Origin: Adiantum capillus-veneris
Lineage: Eukaryota; Streptophyta; Polypodiopsida; Polypodiales; Pteridaceae
NCBI GenBank assembly: GCA_014529385.2
Contig: CM043961.1
Span: 17,643,478-17,707,477 of the forward strand
Length of the DNA stretch: 64,000 nucleotides
Direction: 5' to 3'
Shown: piece by piece, positions 1 through 11,799 of the stretch
How positions within the stretch are numbered: the first letter of the stretch is position 1
Layout of the letters: each line of letters begins with the position of its first letter
The notes under the pieces: model-generated
Seen by the model: only the letters and a program-made list of their open reading frames with translations
What the model was told of the DNA's origin: nothing
The model's database searches: none
Translations under genes and position numbers: made by a program

Positions 1-180
1 TCCCCTTTTGTGAGAGCTTTAGGTAATTAATAAATGCAACTAAACTCTCATTGGACCCCTTTGCCTCCTAGCCAATAGGAATCAGGCAAGCTATTGGGCT
101 GCTGAATGCTCATTGGACCCCTTGGGAGACTGTCCAATAGTCTTCTAGAGAGCTTAATTCTCATTGGTTATTTTATTGAA
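1..180. repeat. LTR-B fragment
   Basis: This piece matches the middle of the LTR-B repeat around 39295-39480, with the shared phrases CTCATTGGACCCCTT and CCAATAG. It stops matching near 180. It is an isolated fragment, since the flanking LTR-B sequence is absent on its right; the left side lies outside the window. Confidence 0.7.
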
Positions 181-427
181 AGGTTATACCATTTTCCTCT
201 TTTTATCGTTTAAGATAAGGTTAGATTTAGATTTACGTTAGATTAGATTTATGTTTATTTAAGTTAGATTAGATTAGATTTAGGTTTATTTTGAATACAC
301 CGAAGGATTATACTGCCTACGCGTTTGAGAGTGGCCTGTGTCTCGGCCACTGCGTCGGAGATGCTTAGGAGTGACTCGAACACTGCGTCGGGGTCACCTA
401 TAGGCCTGGATTATGAGCATTCATCGG
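181..427. other. AT-rich spacer with TTAGATT-type repeats
   Basis: Positions about 215-290 hold degenerate repeats of TTAGATT/TTTAGGTTTA. They resemble but do not equal the plant telomere unit TTTAGGG. No gene is visible. Confidence 0.4.
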
Positions 428-990
428 ACAGAGTTTCTATAGTTCACGGGAGGGACATGCCAAAGTGATACGCCTACCTTATCAATCGTATGTCCGATGA
501 GACCATTATGATCCCTGAGGGGAAGCAAGTGATGGGCCGCATACAACAGTTATGTAAACAGGTTTTTTGACACAATGTAGTCTGTCATGGTCTCTTGGAG
601 GGATCAGGATAAAGCCTCTAAGGATTATCTTATTGCAACGCTGCATCAGGGATAATCCCGTCTTGATGCAAACTCTTGCTGCGTCACTTTGCTGCCACCA
701 CCTATCCGGATTGGTCGTCCTCTCCTCCCTGATACCAGAGACGATTCATGGATGAGGAGACGCATGCGCGACTACATGAGGAGAGGAGTGGAGGGGTATC
801 AGGGAGGAGAGGACGACCAATCCAGATAGGCGGTGGCAGCAAAGTGACGCAGCAAGAGTTTGCATCAACATGGGATTATCCCATCACCTGGGGAGTGGCG
901 GCTGGGCCAGCTTTGAGGAGGATTTTGTCCCATCACCTGCGTCATGGATCGACGGGGTGGAGAGGTGAGAGTATTAAACTCTTGCATTGA
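428..990 (+). pseudogene. Remnant of CACTA ORF2 (Transposase_24-like)
   Basis: Short translated stretches match the ORF2 at 5747-7074. Around 500-560 the frame reads like the motif SRMRGLCSQ of 6340-6370 (here GRIQQLCKQ). Around 870-920 it reads HHLGSGGWASFEEDF, nearly the same as HLGSGGWASFEADF at 6690-6733. The frame is broken and the remnant contains the inverted repeat at 649-882. It is probably a rearranged piece of a CACTA second gene. There is no intact start or stop and no sign of function. Confidence 0.55.
649..882. repeat. Long inverted repeat (88-bp arms)
   Basis: The left arm (649-736) and right arm (795-882) are reverse complements with about 84 of 88 positions matching, around a 58-bp spacer. 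The arms overlap the CACTA ORF2 remnant. A transcript would fold into a long near-perfect hairpin. Confidence 0.9.
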
Positions 991-1387
991 AGTATTTGTA
1001 TATGTGAGGCCCATTCACATCTACACAGCTAGTAGCCCCATTAGTATGTCTTTTACCCTTCAATGGAGCGAAGATAAGATTTTGGATTGAGTTTTTATAT
1101 TAGAGTCTACCTTCGAGATTACGGTAAAAAAATTAGAGTTAGACGAACTGTGAAAAGATGTTAAGAGGCTGTGAAATGCTACAGCTAGAGAAGAGGCAAA
1201 GGGGTTTTGTCCACTACATGCACTATCATGTAGACATGGGTGTGTAGATTTCTTGTACCCACAAATATAGGCATTGACCAATAAAGACGAGATTATAACC
1301 CGGTGGTTCTGATCTCCGTGCACCTCTAGATCGAGGTGTCCGGGGATTGGACATGACTAGAGAATGTGAGGTAGTTTATAGTGTGAA
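991..1387. other. CACTA 5' non-coding region
   Basis: From about 1147 this region matches 30438-30680 in the second CACTA copy, for example GAGGCAAAGGGGTTTTGTCC. No long conserved ORF is present. It lies just upstream of the transposase and probably holds its leader and promoter. Confidence 0.5.
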
Positions 1388-1492
<105 letters not shown>

Positions 1493-1559
1493 AAGACGAA
1501 GAATGCCAATAGAAGATTAAATTTGTTGTCTAGGTTATAAGATTTTTACTCTCATTATG

Positions 1560-4500
1560 AGTAGTGACGAGGATGTGGGGCCGTCCAACCGAAACACCTA
1601 TCTCTCAACGAGGATCTTATGTCCTTGTAATCATTGAAAGCATGATGTGCGAGGGCAGGACGCATTTCTTTGCAGCATGTTCGCGAATTTGGCGAGTTCG
1701 ATCCATCTATTATAGATCGAGTTGTTGCCAATTAAAACTCGTCGAACTCTGATGCTGGCCAACAGGCAGCAATCTTACAACTCAATAGACGTGTTCGCAG
1801 GCGCTTTGGTCAAGTAGCATATGTGAGGCCACAAGATGTAGCCTCTGACAGCTCGGGGGATGATCATTCAAACCACATTCCCAACGAGGTAATGTTTGAT
1901 CCCGAGATTGATGAAATGATCAAGACGATCATGGATTCAGAAAGGCTTATCTATGATGATATGAAAAGTGAAGCCGATACGTCATTGTATAATGGAGCAC
2001 GTGTGTCTAGATTGAAAGCGCTCCTGGTTCTTCTCAACATGCAGGCAAAGTTTGGATGGAGAGACACTAGCGTCACAACGCTTTTCAGGTGATCTATTAC
2101 AATTAGTTTACTTTAATAAAACTCTAAATGTATAATGATATGATAGATTTTTACACAACTGTACCGTATTTTCATGTTGTGTAGATTGCTCAAAGAGCAC
2201 ATACTACCGGCTGATAATGTGATTACAATTCGATCCACGCTTGTCCTAATGACTGCATTCTTTTCAGAGGGGAATACATAGACCTGGAGAAGTGTCCGGA
2301 ATGTGATTCCAAGAGGTATCGAGTAGATCTCCACGGAACAAAAATTCCACAAAAGGTTGTGCGACATTTTCCTCTGCTTCCTCGCATCAAGCATTTCTTT
2401 GAATGTAAGTTCATGGCCGCCCTAGCATCATGGAATGAGGAGAATAAATCTTCGGATGGTGTGCTACGGATTCCTGCAGATTGCGTAGCCTGGAAACATA
2501 TAGATGGAACATGGTCGGATTTTGCCAGGGAAGCTCGAAATTTGCACTTAGGCCTGGCTATGGATGGCGTAAATCCATTTGGTCAAAGATCAACATCTTA
2601 CAGTTTATGTCCCGTTGTCATCGTCAACTACAACATTCCCGCGTGGTTGACTATGAAGAAGGGGCACCTACAGCTAAGCTTGATTGTTCCGGGGCAATAT
2701 AAAGTTAAGAATATGGATGTGTATCTTCGTCCACTATTGGAAGAGCTACAACAATTGTGGATTGGCATAGAAGTGGTGGATATGATCCGACACACAGGTC
2801 GGCGGAATGCTTTGATCACATGCATTCTAATGTGGACCATGCATGACTATCCCGGACTAACAGAATGCTCAGGCCTGTGATCTATTTACACTCCTCACTC
2901 AGACACTGTAAATCTTGGTTTTTCTCAAGCTGATCTATTATCATGTGTATACATGCAGGGCTTCAAACAAGCGGATATAGAGCATGTGTCACATGTGGAC
3001 CTAGACTGAATGCATGTAGGGTACGCTCATTGAAGAAGCAAATCTACGAAGGTCATCAAGCGTATCTTCCAGAGAATCATGTGTTACGTGACGTCTTTTT
3101 GGGAAGAGAGCCACAGAGGATGTCTGCACAAACATGGTTAGAGCAGAAGGAGATATGTGATGATGGATTGCCCCCAGGGATGAAGAGAGTATCTCTATGG
3201 TACGAGTTACCATACTGGCCCCGACTCATGATCAATCACTTGCTCGATCCAATGCACATATTCAAGAATGTGGGTAATCTATTATGGACCATCTGACCAG
3301 TAAGAAAGATACTTTGGGAGCCAGAGTTGACCTTAGAAATGTGGATCGTATGGAGAAATATTGGCCGCAAACAGTGTCCGATGGATCGATAAAAGTCCCT
3401 AAAGCACCATGGATTTTCACAGGAGCCCAAGAACGCAAAGTAAAAGAGACCATTCGATCTTTGCAGATCCCCACTGGCGTAATGCACTCGCTCCGAACGT
3501 GTTTTACTGAAGAAGGAAAGCTTACCAGTTTGAAGTCACACAACTGGCATAAAATGTGTGAGGTATGTTCATAGTGTAATATATCATAGTGGGAATTGTG
3601 TAACAAATTTGTGTGTGGACTTTAATATCATTGCTGCACGTGTTTTGCAGTTTATTTTACCGGTTGCCATTGAGGGATGTTTGTCTCTTGACGTCTGTGA
3701 CACAATCTACAAACTTGCGAAGTTGGTGCAATGGATCTCACAAAAGGAGATCAACGTAGACTCCAAACCATTCGCCAAACTAAATGGTGTGGAGGTTGTG
3801 TGCATGTTTGAGAGACATTTCCCTACTACCATGCTAACCATTTAGGTGCATCTTCTTGTTCACATAGTTGATGAGGTGGAAATAGCTGGCACGATACATT
3901 GCAGATGGATGTTGTTTTTAGAACATTTCATGGAAACGCTCAAGGGATATGTGCGCAAGAAGATGCACCTCATGAGTTTAAGATGGTTGCACAACTAATT
4001 GAAAAGCGCACAACAGTGTGGTGAAGAAGTGACTGAGGAAGTGTGGGAGTACTCTCGGGGTTGCGCGACCAAGGTGATTTTGCAATGTACGACTAGTGAC
4101 TTTCTAGATGTTTGAACGGCCACTCATAATCTTTGTTGGTTGTAGTATAAGTCATACACAGCAGCACAGTGTAAAGGTCGACATTTTAGGATGGAACGGA
4201 TCGACAAAAAGCGCTTTACTCAAGATTGTGGAATCATGGCAAAATTTGAACAGTCTAGTCGACGACGGTCCTCTGATGCAGATCCTGTGGTGGCGGAACT
4301 CATTTACTTTGGCACGCTATAAGAGATTTGAGGATCGATTATAGAGTATTTTTGTCGACTTGTTCGACATGCAATGGTTCAAGATAATCATGGAGGGTCG
4401 CAACGCTACTGTGCGTAGAGGAGAGTCTGGTTTTCTTGAGGTGGATTCAACTAAGGAATGGATTGACCTAAGAGACACTTTCGTACTACCCGAGCGTTGT

Positions 4501-4870
4501 GAACAAGTAAGTATGTAAATAGTTAACATCCCATTTTAGAATTTATGTGCTTGGAAGCTCTCATGTAAGTTATGTGGCTCTAGCAGGTGATATTTCATCC
4601 TACAAAGTCTACATCAAACTGGTGGTACGTCATAGAGGAGTCCCTCGTAGTGCACGGACGTATGAAGGCTGCCATGTGCCAATCACAACGGCATCAATGG
4701 AGGAGATCGGAGAAGATGCTTAGTGAGAAGCCGTTGAGGTGGTGCCAGACGAACATCAAGCTGCTACTCTCTATGGGGTGCATGCAGAGGATCTACAAAA
4801 TAAAATGGAGGACATCTTTTTAAACAGAGAACTCTATATAGATATAGGAAGTTATGCTGAGCTATGCGAG
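1560..4870 (+). pseudogene. CACTA-1 transposase, TNP2 family (broken)
   Basis: This is the transposase that would cut CACTA ends in the nucleus. Fragments in order: a Transpos_assoc-like cysteine segment (about 1565-1790, CPC-type, better kept at 30809-31018); YNGARVSRLKALLVLLNMQAK (1975-2050), the usual TNP2 entry block; the zinc-like KCPECDSKRYRVDLHG (2285-2335); the TNP2 core with GLAMDGVNPFG (2557-2588) and NMDVYLRPLLEELQQLW (2707-2760); then LPYWPRLMINHLLDPMHIFKN (3200-3270). A DUF4218-like segment follows (3650-4000, with HLLVH and HCRWM), then a DUF4216-like tail (4360-4680, with FVLPERCEQ). Probable introns separate 2880-2945 and 3560-3645. Frameshifts and stops, such as TAG at 3843, make it non-functional. 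Confidence 0.85.
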
Positions 4871-5062
4871 GATGAGAGAGAGATCTCTTAAAGCCATATA
4901 TATTATATTTGAAAAATTTTGCTCTGTTTTGTAAAAACTCTGGCTCTCTAAGTACTTTCCATGTTGTATAACGCTCTTTTGATTTTGTGCTCACATCCTT
5001 GGCAATCCATGGCCACATGCAGCTCCACCACCTGATTTTTTGACTGCAAGATTTGATTGTGT

Positions 5063-5104
<42 letters not shown>

Positions 5105-5425
5105 GATTGAAAATTCTAAGTTACCGACTTGTCTCTTCCATCACTCAAGCTGAATAGAACAAGAACACGTTCTGTTGCTACTAGCCTTTGAACATTCCAA
5201 AGCTACAAGCACCTTCAAGTTCTACGTCAAAAAAGAAAGAGATAGTTCGGATTCTTGTACGATTCTCCGTTTTGAACAATTTTGCTACGTTTTGTAAAAA
5301 CTCTGGCTCTCTAAGTACCTTCCATGTTGTATAACGCTCTTTTGATTTTGCACTCACATCCTAGGTAATCCATGGCCACATGCAGCTCCACCACCTGGTT
5401 TTATGACTGCAAGATTTGATTGTGT

Positions 5426-5511
<86 letters not shown>

Positions 5512-5746
5512 GATTGAAAATTCTGAGTTATCGACTTGCCTCTTCCATCACTCAAGTTGAATAGAAGAAGAAAGCGTCATTGCGTCATTGTATTTAATGG
5601 TCTTTGCGTCCACTCCAGGTACGTATGCTCTAGGTATGTTCTCACAAGTAGGGACGACGAGCACCTCCTCCTCTCTCTCTCTCTCTCTCTATCTACTTGT
5701 CCATGTTTTCTACTCCATTCATTAAATATTAAGTTTAAATATTCTT
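4871..5746. repeat. Tandem duplication with (CT)n tracts between the CACTA-1 genes
   Basis: A unit of about 360 bp occurs twice, at about 4914-5272 and 5279-5640. Both carry TTTTGTAAAAACTCTGGCTC, CCATGGCCACATGCAGCTCC, a CT run (5065-5101; 5429-5508) and CTCTTCCATCACTCAAG. A third CT run lies at 5672-5690. No gene is seen. Part of the unit is found in reverse complement at 25313-25432. Confidence 0.85.
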
Positions 5747-7074
5747 GTGTTTAATGCAGGTATGGATGATGAGGAGTTTCTTTCTTCTTTGTCACCCCAG
5801 CAGAGACAGTGGTACGTGGAGCATCATCGCTCTGGAGCACCATCGCGCGTTCCTACTCCATCTGCATCTCCCTCTGTTTCGGAGAATTCAACGCACTCCG
5901 AAGCTTTGGTGTGGACGAGACGATCTTCACACTCATCTAGGCATCGACGCTCTAGTGGTGGCAGTGGTGGTTGTTGTGGGGATGCCGCCACTGATGCTTC
6001 GACACCACCTCGTGTTTGACGAGGCTCTTTACCCTCCCCTTCTTTGCCCGCCCCGACACCAACCATGGCATCGCCATCGACACCAGGTTTTGTGCGGTTG
6101 ACTGCCGTTCCTAGCGGCTACACACCACTAGCTACTCCTCTAGGAGTCACTCCAGTGGGACACTCCTCGCTTCGGCGCTTAGACTCCAGTGGAGACACAT
6201 GATGTCCATACCCCCGTCGACACGCCGCTAGAGACCCCTGCCAGGATACCCAATTTCACGCGTCAGTGGCGAGAAGCTTTCCTTACTCCGTGGACTTCAG
6301 CGACGGTCTCATCTTGGATGATGATAGCAAGAAGGTGATTTCGCGCATGCGCGGTCTTTGCTCTCAGGTGTTTAGACACTACATAATAAACAGCTGAAGT
6401 GAATTACCGAATGATTTAAAAGACAGAGTCATCATCATTCTTCATGACGAGTTTCCTGTTCCAACATGGGATGGGCGCTTCAATGAAGATGTGATGAAGG
6501 TTCAAATGCGCGAATTCTGCAAGCACAAGCATTCCGAAGTGCAAAAAGCAATCAAGCATGGGTGGAACAGACTAGATTGGCTTGCCAAAGAAGATTGGAA
6601 GAATGGGAAGAAAGCAGCGTGCGAGAATCCTGACAAGTGGAAGCAACAAAAGGAGGCAGCCACAATGCGAGTAGAGGCAGGGAGCTCTCTCCACTTGGGG
6701 AGTGGCGGGTGGGCATCATTTGAGGCCGATTTTGTAAGTGTTTTCACATTGCTCTCTATGTTTGATAGTTTAGGATTTATGGGTTTTTAAATTCTAACAT
6801 AATGGATTCTTTGTATGTTTTGACAAGGGTGGATGACAGGACGTGATCCCACACCATACGAGCGCGAGTATGCAGGCAGGAAGGGCTTAAACGCCCCGAT
6901 GGACATTCTGAGTTCTCGCGGCGGCATGGTTAGTATTAGGGTTTACTCTTTTCTATTTGTTGTATTGTTTTATAAACGTCGCTATATGTTTATACTTACA
7001 AAAAGCTGTCTTATTGTTTTTTTTTGCAGAATCCGACAGATACGCCGCTTGGACGCGATGAGACGTCTGATTAG
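5747..7074 (+). pseudogene. CACTA-1 ORF2, Transposase_24-like, three or more exons
   Basis: This is the second gene of the element; proteins of this group (Ptta/En/Spm, PF03004) accompany TNP2 in plants. The first part is MDDEEFLSSLSPQQRQWYVE followed by a Ser/Pro-rich linker. A frame-shifted continuation reaches KKVISRMRGLCSQVFRH (6330-6380), then a charged helical block (6491-6733) ending in HLGSGGWASFEADF. Introns are predicted at 6734-6827 (GTAAGT donor) and 6929-7029 (TTTTTGCAG acceptor). They give the continuations TGRDPTPYEREYAGRKG and NPTDTPLGRDETSD, then TAG at 7072. The 5' part has frame breaks, including near 6019 and 6395. A start-homologous piece is at 38293-38369 in CACTA-2. Confidence 0.7.
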
Positions 7075-7368
7075 ACGACGTTAGTTTAGCCGTAGCTAGA
7101 TAGCATTAGTTTCTTTTTGTCATAGCTTATGTATCATGCCACCAAAATTTTTTCCTCTTGGGCATCGCTATGAACGTCGCTATATAAGGCTCTGCAGCGT
7201 CGCTATAAACGTCGCTATAGATGGCCTGCAAACGTCGCTATAATCGTCGCTATATAGCGACGATTATAGTGACGCTTATAGCAACTATTATAGCGACGCC
7301 GAGGGTTATAAAAACCAATGTATTTCCGTCGCTAAAAGCGTCACAAGAGCACATAATCTCTTGTAGTG
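7075..7368. repeat. CACTA-1 3' subterminal palindromes and terminal repeat
   Basis: The unit (A)CGTCGCTATA is repeated in both orientations (7163-7340). The centre is a palindrome with about 20-bp arms (7233-7274). The end is ATAATCTCTTGTAGTG (7353-7368), the complement of a CACTACAAGAG terminus. In CACTA elements such arrays are transposase binding sites. Confidence 0.85.
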
Positions 7369-8212
7369 GAAGAAGATGTGTCTTATGAGAAAGAAGTATT
7401 CTCCTCACATAATCACTCTTATAGCATAGCTTAGCTTAGAAATTAGCATGGTAGAGGAGATGAGCATACCATTAAAGCTTGGCTCTTGGTTGGATTTGCA
7501 TTCCATAGCCAAGAGTTGTTGATGTAGGCCTCTACTTCTTAATTCTTGGAGAAGGAGATGGAGTTGGACCTTTTTGTCTTCTAGCCACAATAGGAATCAA
7601 GCTAGCCATTGGGTCACTGGATGCTCATTGGACCCCTTGGTAGACTGTCCAATAGTTTTCTAGGGAGCTTAATTTCCATTGGTTCTTTTATCAAGCATTT
7701 TTAAATTGATTAGACTAATTTTACGCTAGCCTAATTCTCATTGGTCCACCTCTATGGCCATCCAATAGGATTTGAGGGGAGATTGGGGGCATCTATGCTA
7801 GGGGCTTTCCATGTGTCCATTATTTCCTTTGTGTAAAGCGAGAGCTTGAGAGTGTGTGTGTGTATTTCTCTCTCTTTCCCTACCTTTAGGGCTCGCCCCC
7901 CCCTTCCTAGGGATGTGGGAAGACTATTTAGTCTTCCCGTGCAATTTTCCCACTTTTGGCCATTGGACTTTTGAATTAATTTTTGGAACCTTAGCCTATG
8001 TAAGTCTTAATGGAGCTGAACCTTAGGTCTTTTAAGCTCCATTGATGCACATTTCTCTTTTGCACACTGTCCCCCTTTGGATCCCTGTTGAGACCAGTCT
8101 GGCAGCCTTACCAATATTTTAGCTTTTACTTCCCCGGTACCTCCCCATATTAAATGATCAATTTAACATGAGAAAATCATTTGGGAGAATTAGATATTAG
8201 TTTTTTATGACA
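7369..8212. repeat. LTR-B copy 1 (5' part in + orientation removed by CACTA-1)
   Basis: It matches 38921-40033 and 21330-22514 to the same end, TTTTTTATGACA. Relative to 38398-40033 it lacks an internal stretch of about 260 bp (matching 39112-39380). Together with gypsy-1 reading on the minus strand it would be the 3' LTR. A short GT run lies at about 7853. Confidence 0.75.
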
Positions 8213-8612
8213 ATAAATTTCTCTTGATTAAAACCTAGTCATTAGTCCGTTTGGTAGCAGGTAGAGGATCCCTATTTTACCCTACGACACCATTCCAGAA
8301 TGGATGACTAGTCCATTTGGTGCTTGAGAGCCTTAGCTACCGCAAGCATGTCTTCACATTAGTCCGTATCAATCTTCCATAGTAGAGTGACAAGCTCTAC
8401 TTGGTGTTCGGGAGACGTCGTCTCCACAAACATGATGCTAAGCATACATACTTATTAACATTTGTGCACAATAAGAAAAAAAAGAGTCTTATAAGACAGA
8501 AACTTTGTTCATTTATACATATTTACATCTTCTTACTCTAGGGAATCATTTCTAAGCATTGTCAAGGTTTACATTATCCTTTAATTGTATGCCTTGCATC
8601 CATCTAGCATCT
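8213..8612. other. Gypsy-1 3' untranslated region (no gene)
   Basis: This stretch lies between the end of the integrase reading frame and LTR-B. I see no ORF of note. Relative to the minus strand, AAGAGAAATTTAT next to the LTR may be a weak polypurine tract. Confidence 0.4.
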
Positions 8613-9875
8613 TCAAAAGGATAATTTTAAACTTGATAAGATATAGTCGGATAGTCTTACTGTCTCTTGTCTTCGTGTCGTCTCGAGAATGGAATCGGGC
8701 GGCAACACCTCTTCTTGGTCCTCAATCTCCGGTGGGTCTTCAATGGTTGCTTCTTGAGGTGGATCTCCTTTGTAAGGTTTTAGTAGGCTCATGTGGAAAG
8801 CATTGTGTATGAGCCAATGGTTGGGCAACTTGAGTTGATAGGCCATCTCATTGATCAAACTAAGAATTTTGCAAGGGACCATAGTACCTTTTTGCTAACT
8901 TAGCATAGTACTTTTGGTGTCCCATAGGATTCTTGCCCGTTGTGTGCCTTAATCAAGCCTTGGGAAAATTAAGCAATCATTTTGTTTAAAGGCTAGAGCT
9001 CTTCTATGATTACCAGCTAGTAGCCTTTTGCCTTTGCTAAGAGATGGATATAGCATCCATAATCTTTTGAAAAGATTCTTGTAGGTCTCTACTATATTCA
9101 TCTGCAAACAAAGATCTTCCCATGGTACCTTGAGTAGCAGGGGACTTTGTAATCTTTCCTCCATTAGCTCAAAAGGTGCTTTTCCTGTGGAAGTATGTAC
9201 GATGTTATTGTAATCATGCTCCACTAAAGGTAAGTAATTCTCCTGTTGGGACTTTTGATATACTTCTGTGACATAAGCTTTTAGTAGATCGGAATTTTAA
9301 GGTTAGCTATTTCACTTTGGCCATCCGTTTTCAGGTGAAAGGCCAAAGAGAAGTTTAGCCTTGTACCTAAATTCTCGAAGAGACCCTTTCGAAAATTACT
9401 GGTCATTCTAGGATCTCTATCGGACAGTTTGGACATTGGATAGCGGTGGTACTTGAAGATTTGTGATATGGATAAACTTAGGCAATCCAAAGATAAACTC
9501 CATGCATATGCTCTCCCATGGTGAAATAGGGATTGGCAAAGGTTGAAGCAATCCAGGTTGCTTTCCTCTATCAAACTTTGTCTTTTGGCATACCACATGT
9601 TTTAAAACATACTCTTGCATGTTTGCTTTCATGGCAGGCCAATAGAAGTATGTTTCTATCCCTTTTAAGGTGTATTGAATCCCTTTATGCCCCATATAAG
9701 GAGGAGCATGATATTCATACACTACTTTCTCACATAGTAGTGAGTTAGTAACACATAGCCTGTTTCCATAGATAAGATAAACATCTTGTAAAGTAAATGG
9801 TTCTTCCTTCTTCCCTAGTGCAAGGGCTGAAATCACATCTTTAAAATTGGGATCAATAGCATACTCATCTATCAT
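8613..9875 (-). pseudogene. Gypsy-1 integrase (broken)
   Basis: The integrase joins retrotransposon cDNA to the chromosome. The N-terminal zinc-binding region (about 9560-9875) shows H-x-GHKGIQYT and a paired HVVCQKTK. The core is split over 9281-9598 and 8949-9224, where DYNNIVHTSTGKAPFEL is the usual core/C-terminal boundary. The C-terminal part (8613-8882) has NHWLIHNAFHMSLLKPYKG, typical of chromovirus-type gypsy polyproteins just before a chromodomain-like tail. Several frameshifts separate the parts. Confidence 0.85.
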
Positions 9876-11300
9876 GGAAGATAGATCATTGTGAGTTGCT
9901 ATGGATACCGCATTTACTCTTGGTCATCTTGAGAGTGCATTGGCTACTTGATTATGCTTGCCAGCAATGTGAGCAATATGAAAATGGAATTGCAAAAGGA
10001 AATTTGCCCACCTCATTTGTTTGTCAAAGAGCTTGGTTTGCATCATGAAGTACTTAAGGCTTTGGTGATACGTTCAAACAGAATGAAAGGAGTACCCAAT
10101 AAACAATGCTTCCACAAGTCTAGAGCATGTAGAAGTGCTAAGAGTTCCTTCTCATATATACCTAGAGCTTGCTCAACAAGGTCAAGCCTTTGACTTTCAT
10201 AGGATATGGTGTGCCCTTTTTGGAGCAAAACAGCTCCAACGCAATCACCACAGGCATCACATTGGACCTCAAATGGCTTTGAGAGATCCGTCAGTGTAAG
10301 CACGGGTTGAGAGATAACCTTCTCTTTAAGTTTTTTGAAAGAGTTGTTCTCCTTGGTGGACCATATATACCTAACATTTTTCTTTGTTAGGTCATGTAAT
10401 GGTCCCGCAATTTGTGAGAATTTTTCTATGAAGCATCTATAGTATGTACACATACCTATGCAGATTCCTTGGATTAGGCCATCCTCTTATTACCTCTAAC
10501 TTTGATGGATCCATTTGGATGCCATCATGAGAGATAATGTGACCTAAATATTGAATCTCTTGTAAGAAAAAATCATTTTTTCTTTCAATTTATATAAAGT
10601 TTATTTCTCTAGTAAAACTTGAAATATTACCTGGAGGTGTTGCTTGTGTTCGTCTAATAAATTAGAGTAGATGATTATATCATCAAAGAACACTCTAGAT
10701 TAGCTTCGGTAAGGCTTGAATAGCTTCTCCATCAGACGGTTGAATGTGGTTGGTGCATTGGTCAAGCCAAAGGCATGACAATGTACTCATAAAGGCCAAA
10801 CGTAGTGCGAAATGCGGTCTTTACAAATGGTCTTGATCAACTATCCTTATTTGATGATAGCCACTTTTTAGGTCAATCCTACTGAAGTAGTTCGACCCAT
10901 GTATCTTATCAAATAGGTCTTCTACCCATGAAATGGGAAACCTATTCTTGATAGTGATCCTATTTAGTGCTCTATAGTCGACACATACAATATGTGCCGT
11001 ATTACTTTTGCACTAATAACTGGCAAACAAAATGGAGATGAGCTAGGCCTAACCATGCCTTTCTCAACCAACTCATGCACTTGTCACATAATCTCCTCTT
11101 GTTGACCTTGAGAAACTTGATAAGGAGGTTTATTAGGCGGTGAGCTTCCTAGAAGAAGCTCAATTGCATGGTTGTCATCCCCTCGTTTGGGAGGTAGCTC
11201 ACAAGGGATGTCGTCAATAAAAACATCTTGGAATCAATTTAGGAAATTGGATAACTCTAATTTCTTTTGATTTCCTATATTATTTTGCTAAAACATTAGG
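9876..11300 (-). pseudogene. Gypsy-1 reverse transcriptase and RNase H (broken)
   Basis: The best part (10043-10453) starts at YYRCFIEKFSQIAGPLHDLT, the end of the reverse transcriptase, and runs into an RNase H with PFEVQCDACGDCVGAVLLQ and KELLALLHALDLWKHCLLG. The RT palm and fingers lie upstream on the minus strand (about 10454-11250), but frameshifts and stops chop them up. The FYDD-type catalytic site can only be guessed near 10670-10690. It is a dead copy. Confidence 0.8.
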
Positions 11301-11350
11301 TTCATTTTGAGAGTCTTTAAAAAAAATCATGTACACGGAAATAGAGCTCT

Positions 11351-11760
11351 TTATTGACTTATTGTGAAAGCTTGCTTATGTACAATGGGTATGGTGCTAC
11401 CCAACTCCTTAGCATCTATGTACATTTCTTTCTCCTTGTACCTAAAGTAGATTTGTCTTTCAGGGAATTTAACATTGGGAGCCATGCGATCAAACCATGA
11501 TGCCCCTAAGACTACATCCTCATACTTGAGAGGAGAGATGATAAATTCCTCCTTGTCCACATAGCTTTGGACATGGATCTTCAATTTCCCAATTAAGGGG
11601 GTGAATGAGGCTTATTGTCCCTTGAAAGCACCATCGGCAATAGGTAGGACATCTCCCATCTCATAGGCTTGGATGCCTAGCTTGGTGACCAACTCCGTGG
11701 ATATGAAATTGTGAGTAGAACCAGGGTCAAAGATAATGAAAGCATCATGTTCTCTTACCT
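11351..11760 (-). pseudogene. Gypsy-1 protease region
   Basis: The minus-strand frame holds SPLKYEDVVLGASWFDRMAP, like the ILG-x-x-W segment of gypsy retropepsins. Upstream (11660-11760) an AFIIFDPGSTHN-like stretch is readable, matching the D-(S/T)-G active-site region in degenerate form. It is part of the pol polyprotein. Confidence 0.65.
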
Positions 11761-11799
11761 TTCCCCAAGCATGACATAGAGTAGATCCTTTGTGATGAG

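Noticed and set aside
215..290. Interstitial telomere repeat
   Set aside because: The words are TTAGATT/TTTAGGTTTA without regular TTTAGGG units.
5361..5555. Minus-strand frame with an ERERER run
   Set aside because: It is a product of the CT microsatellite.
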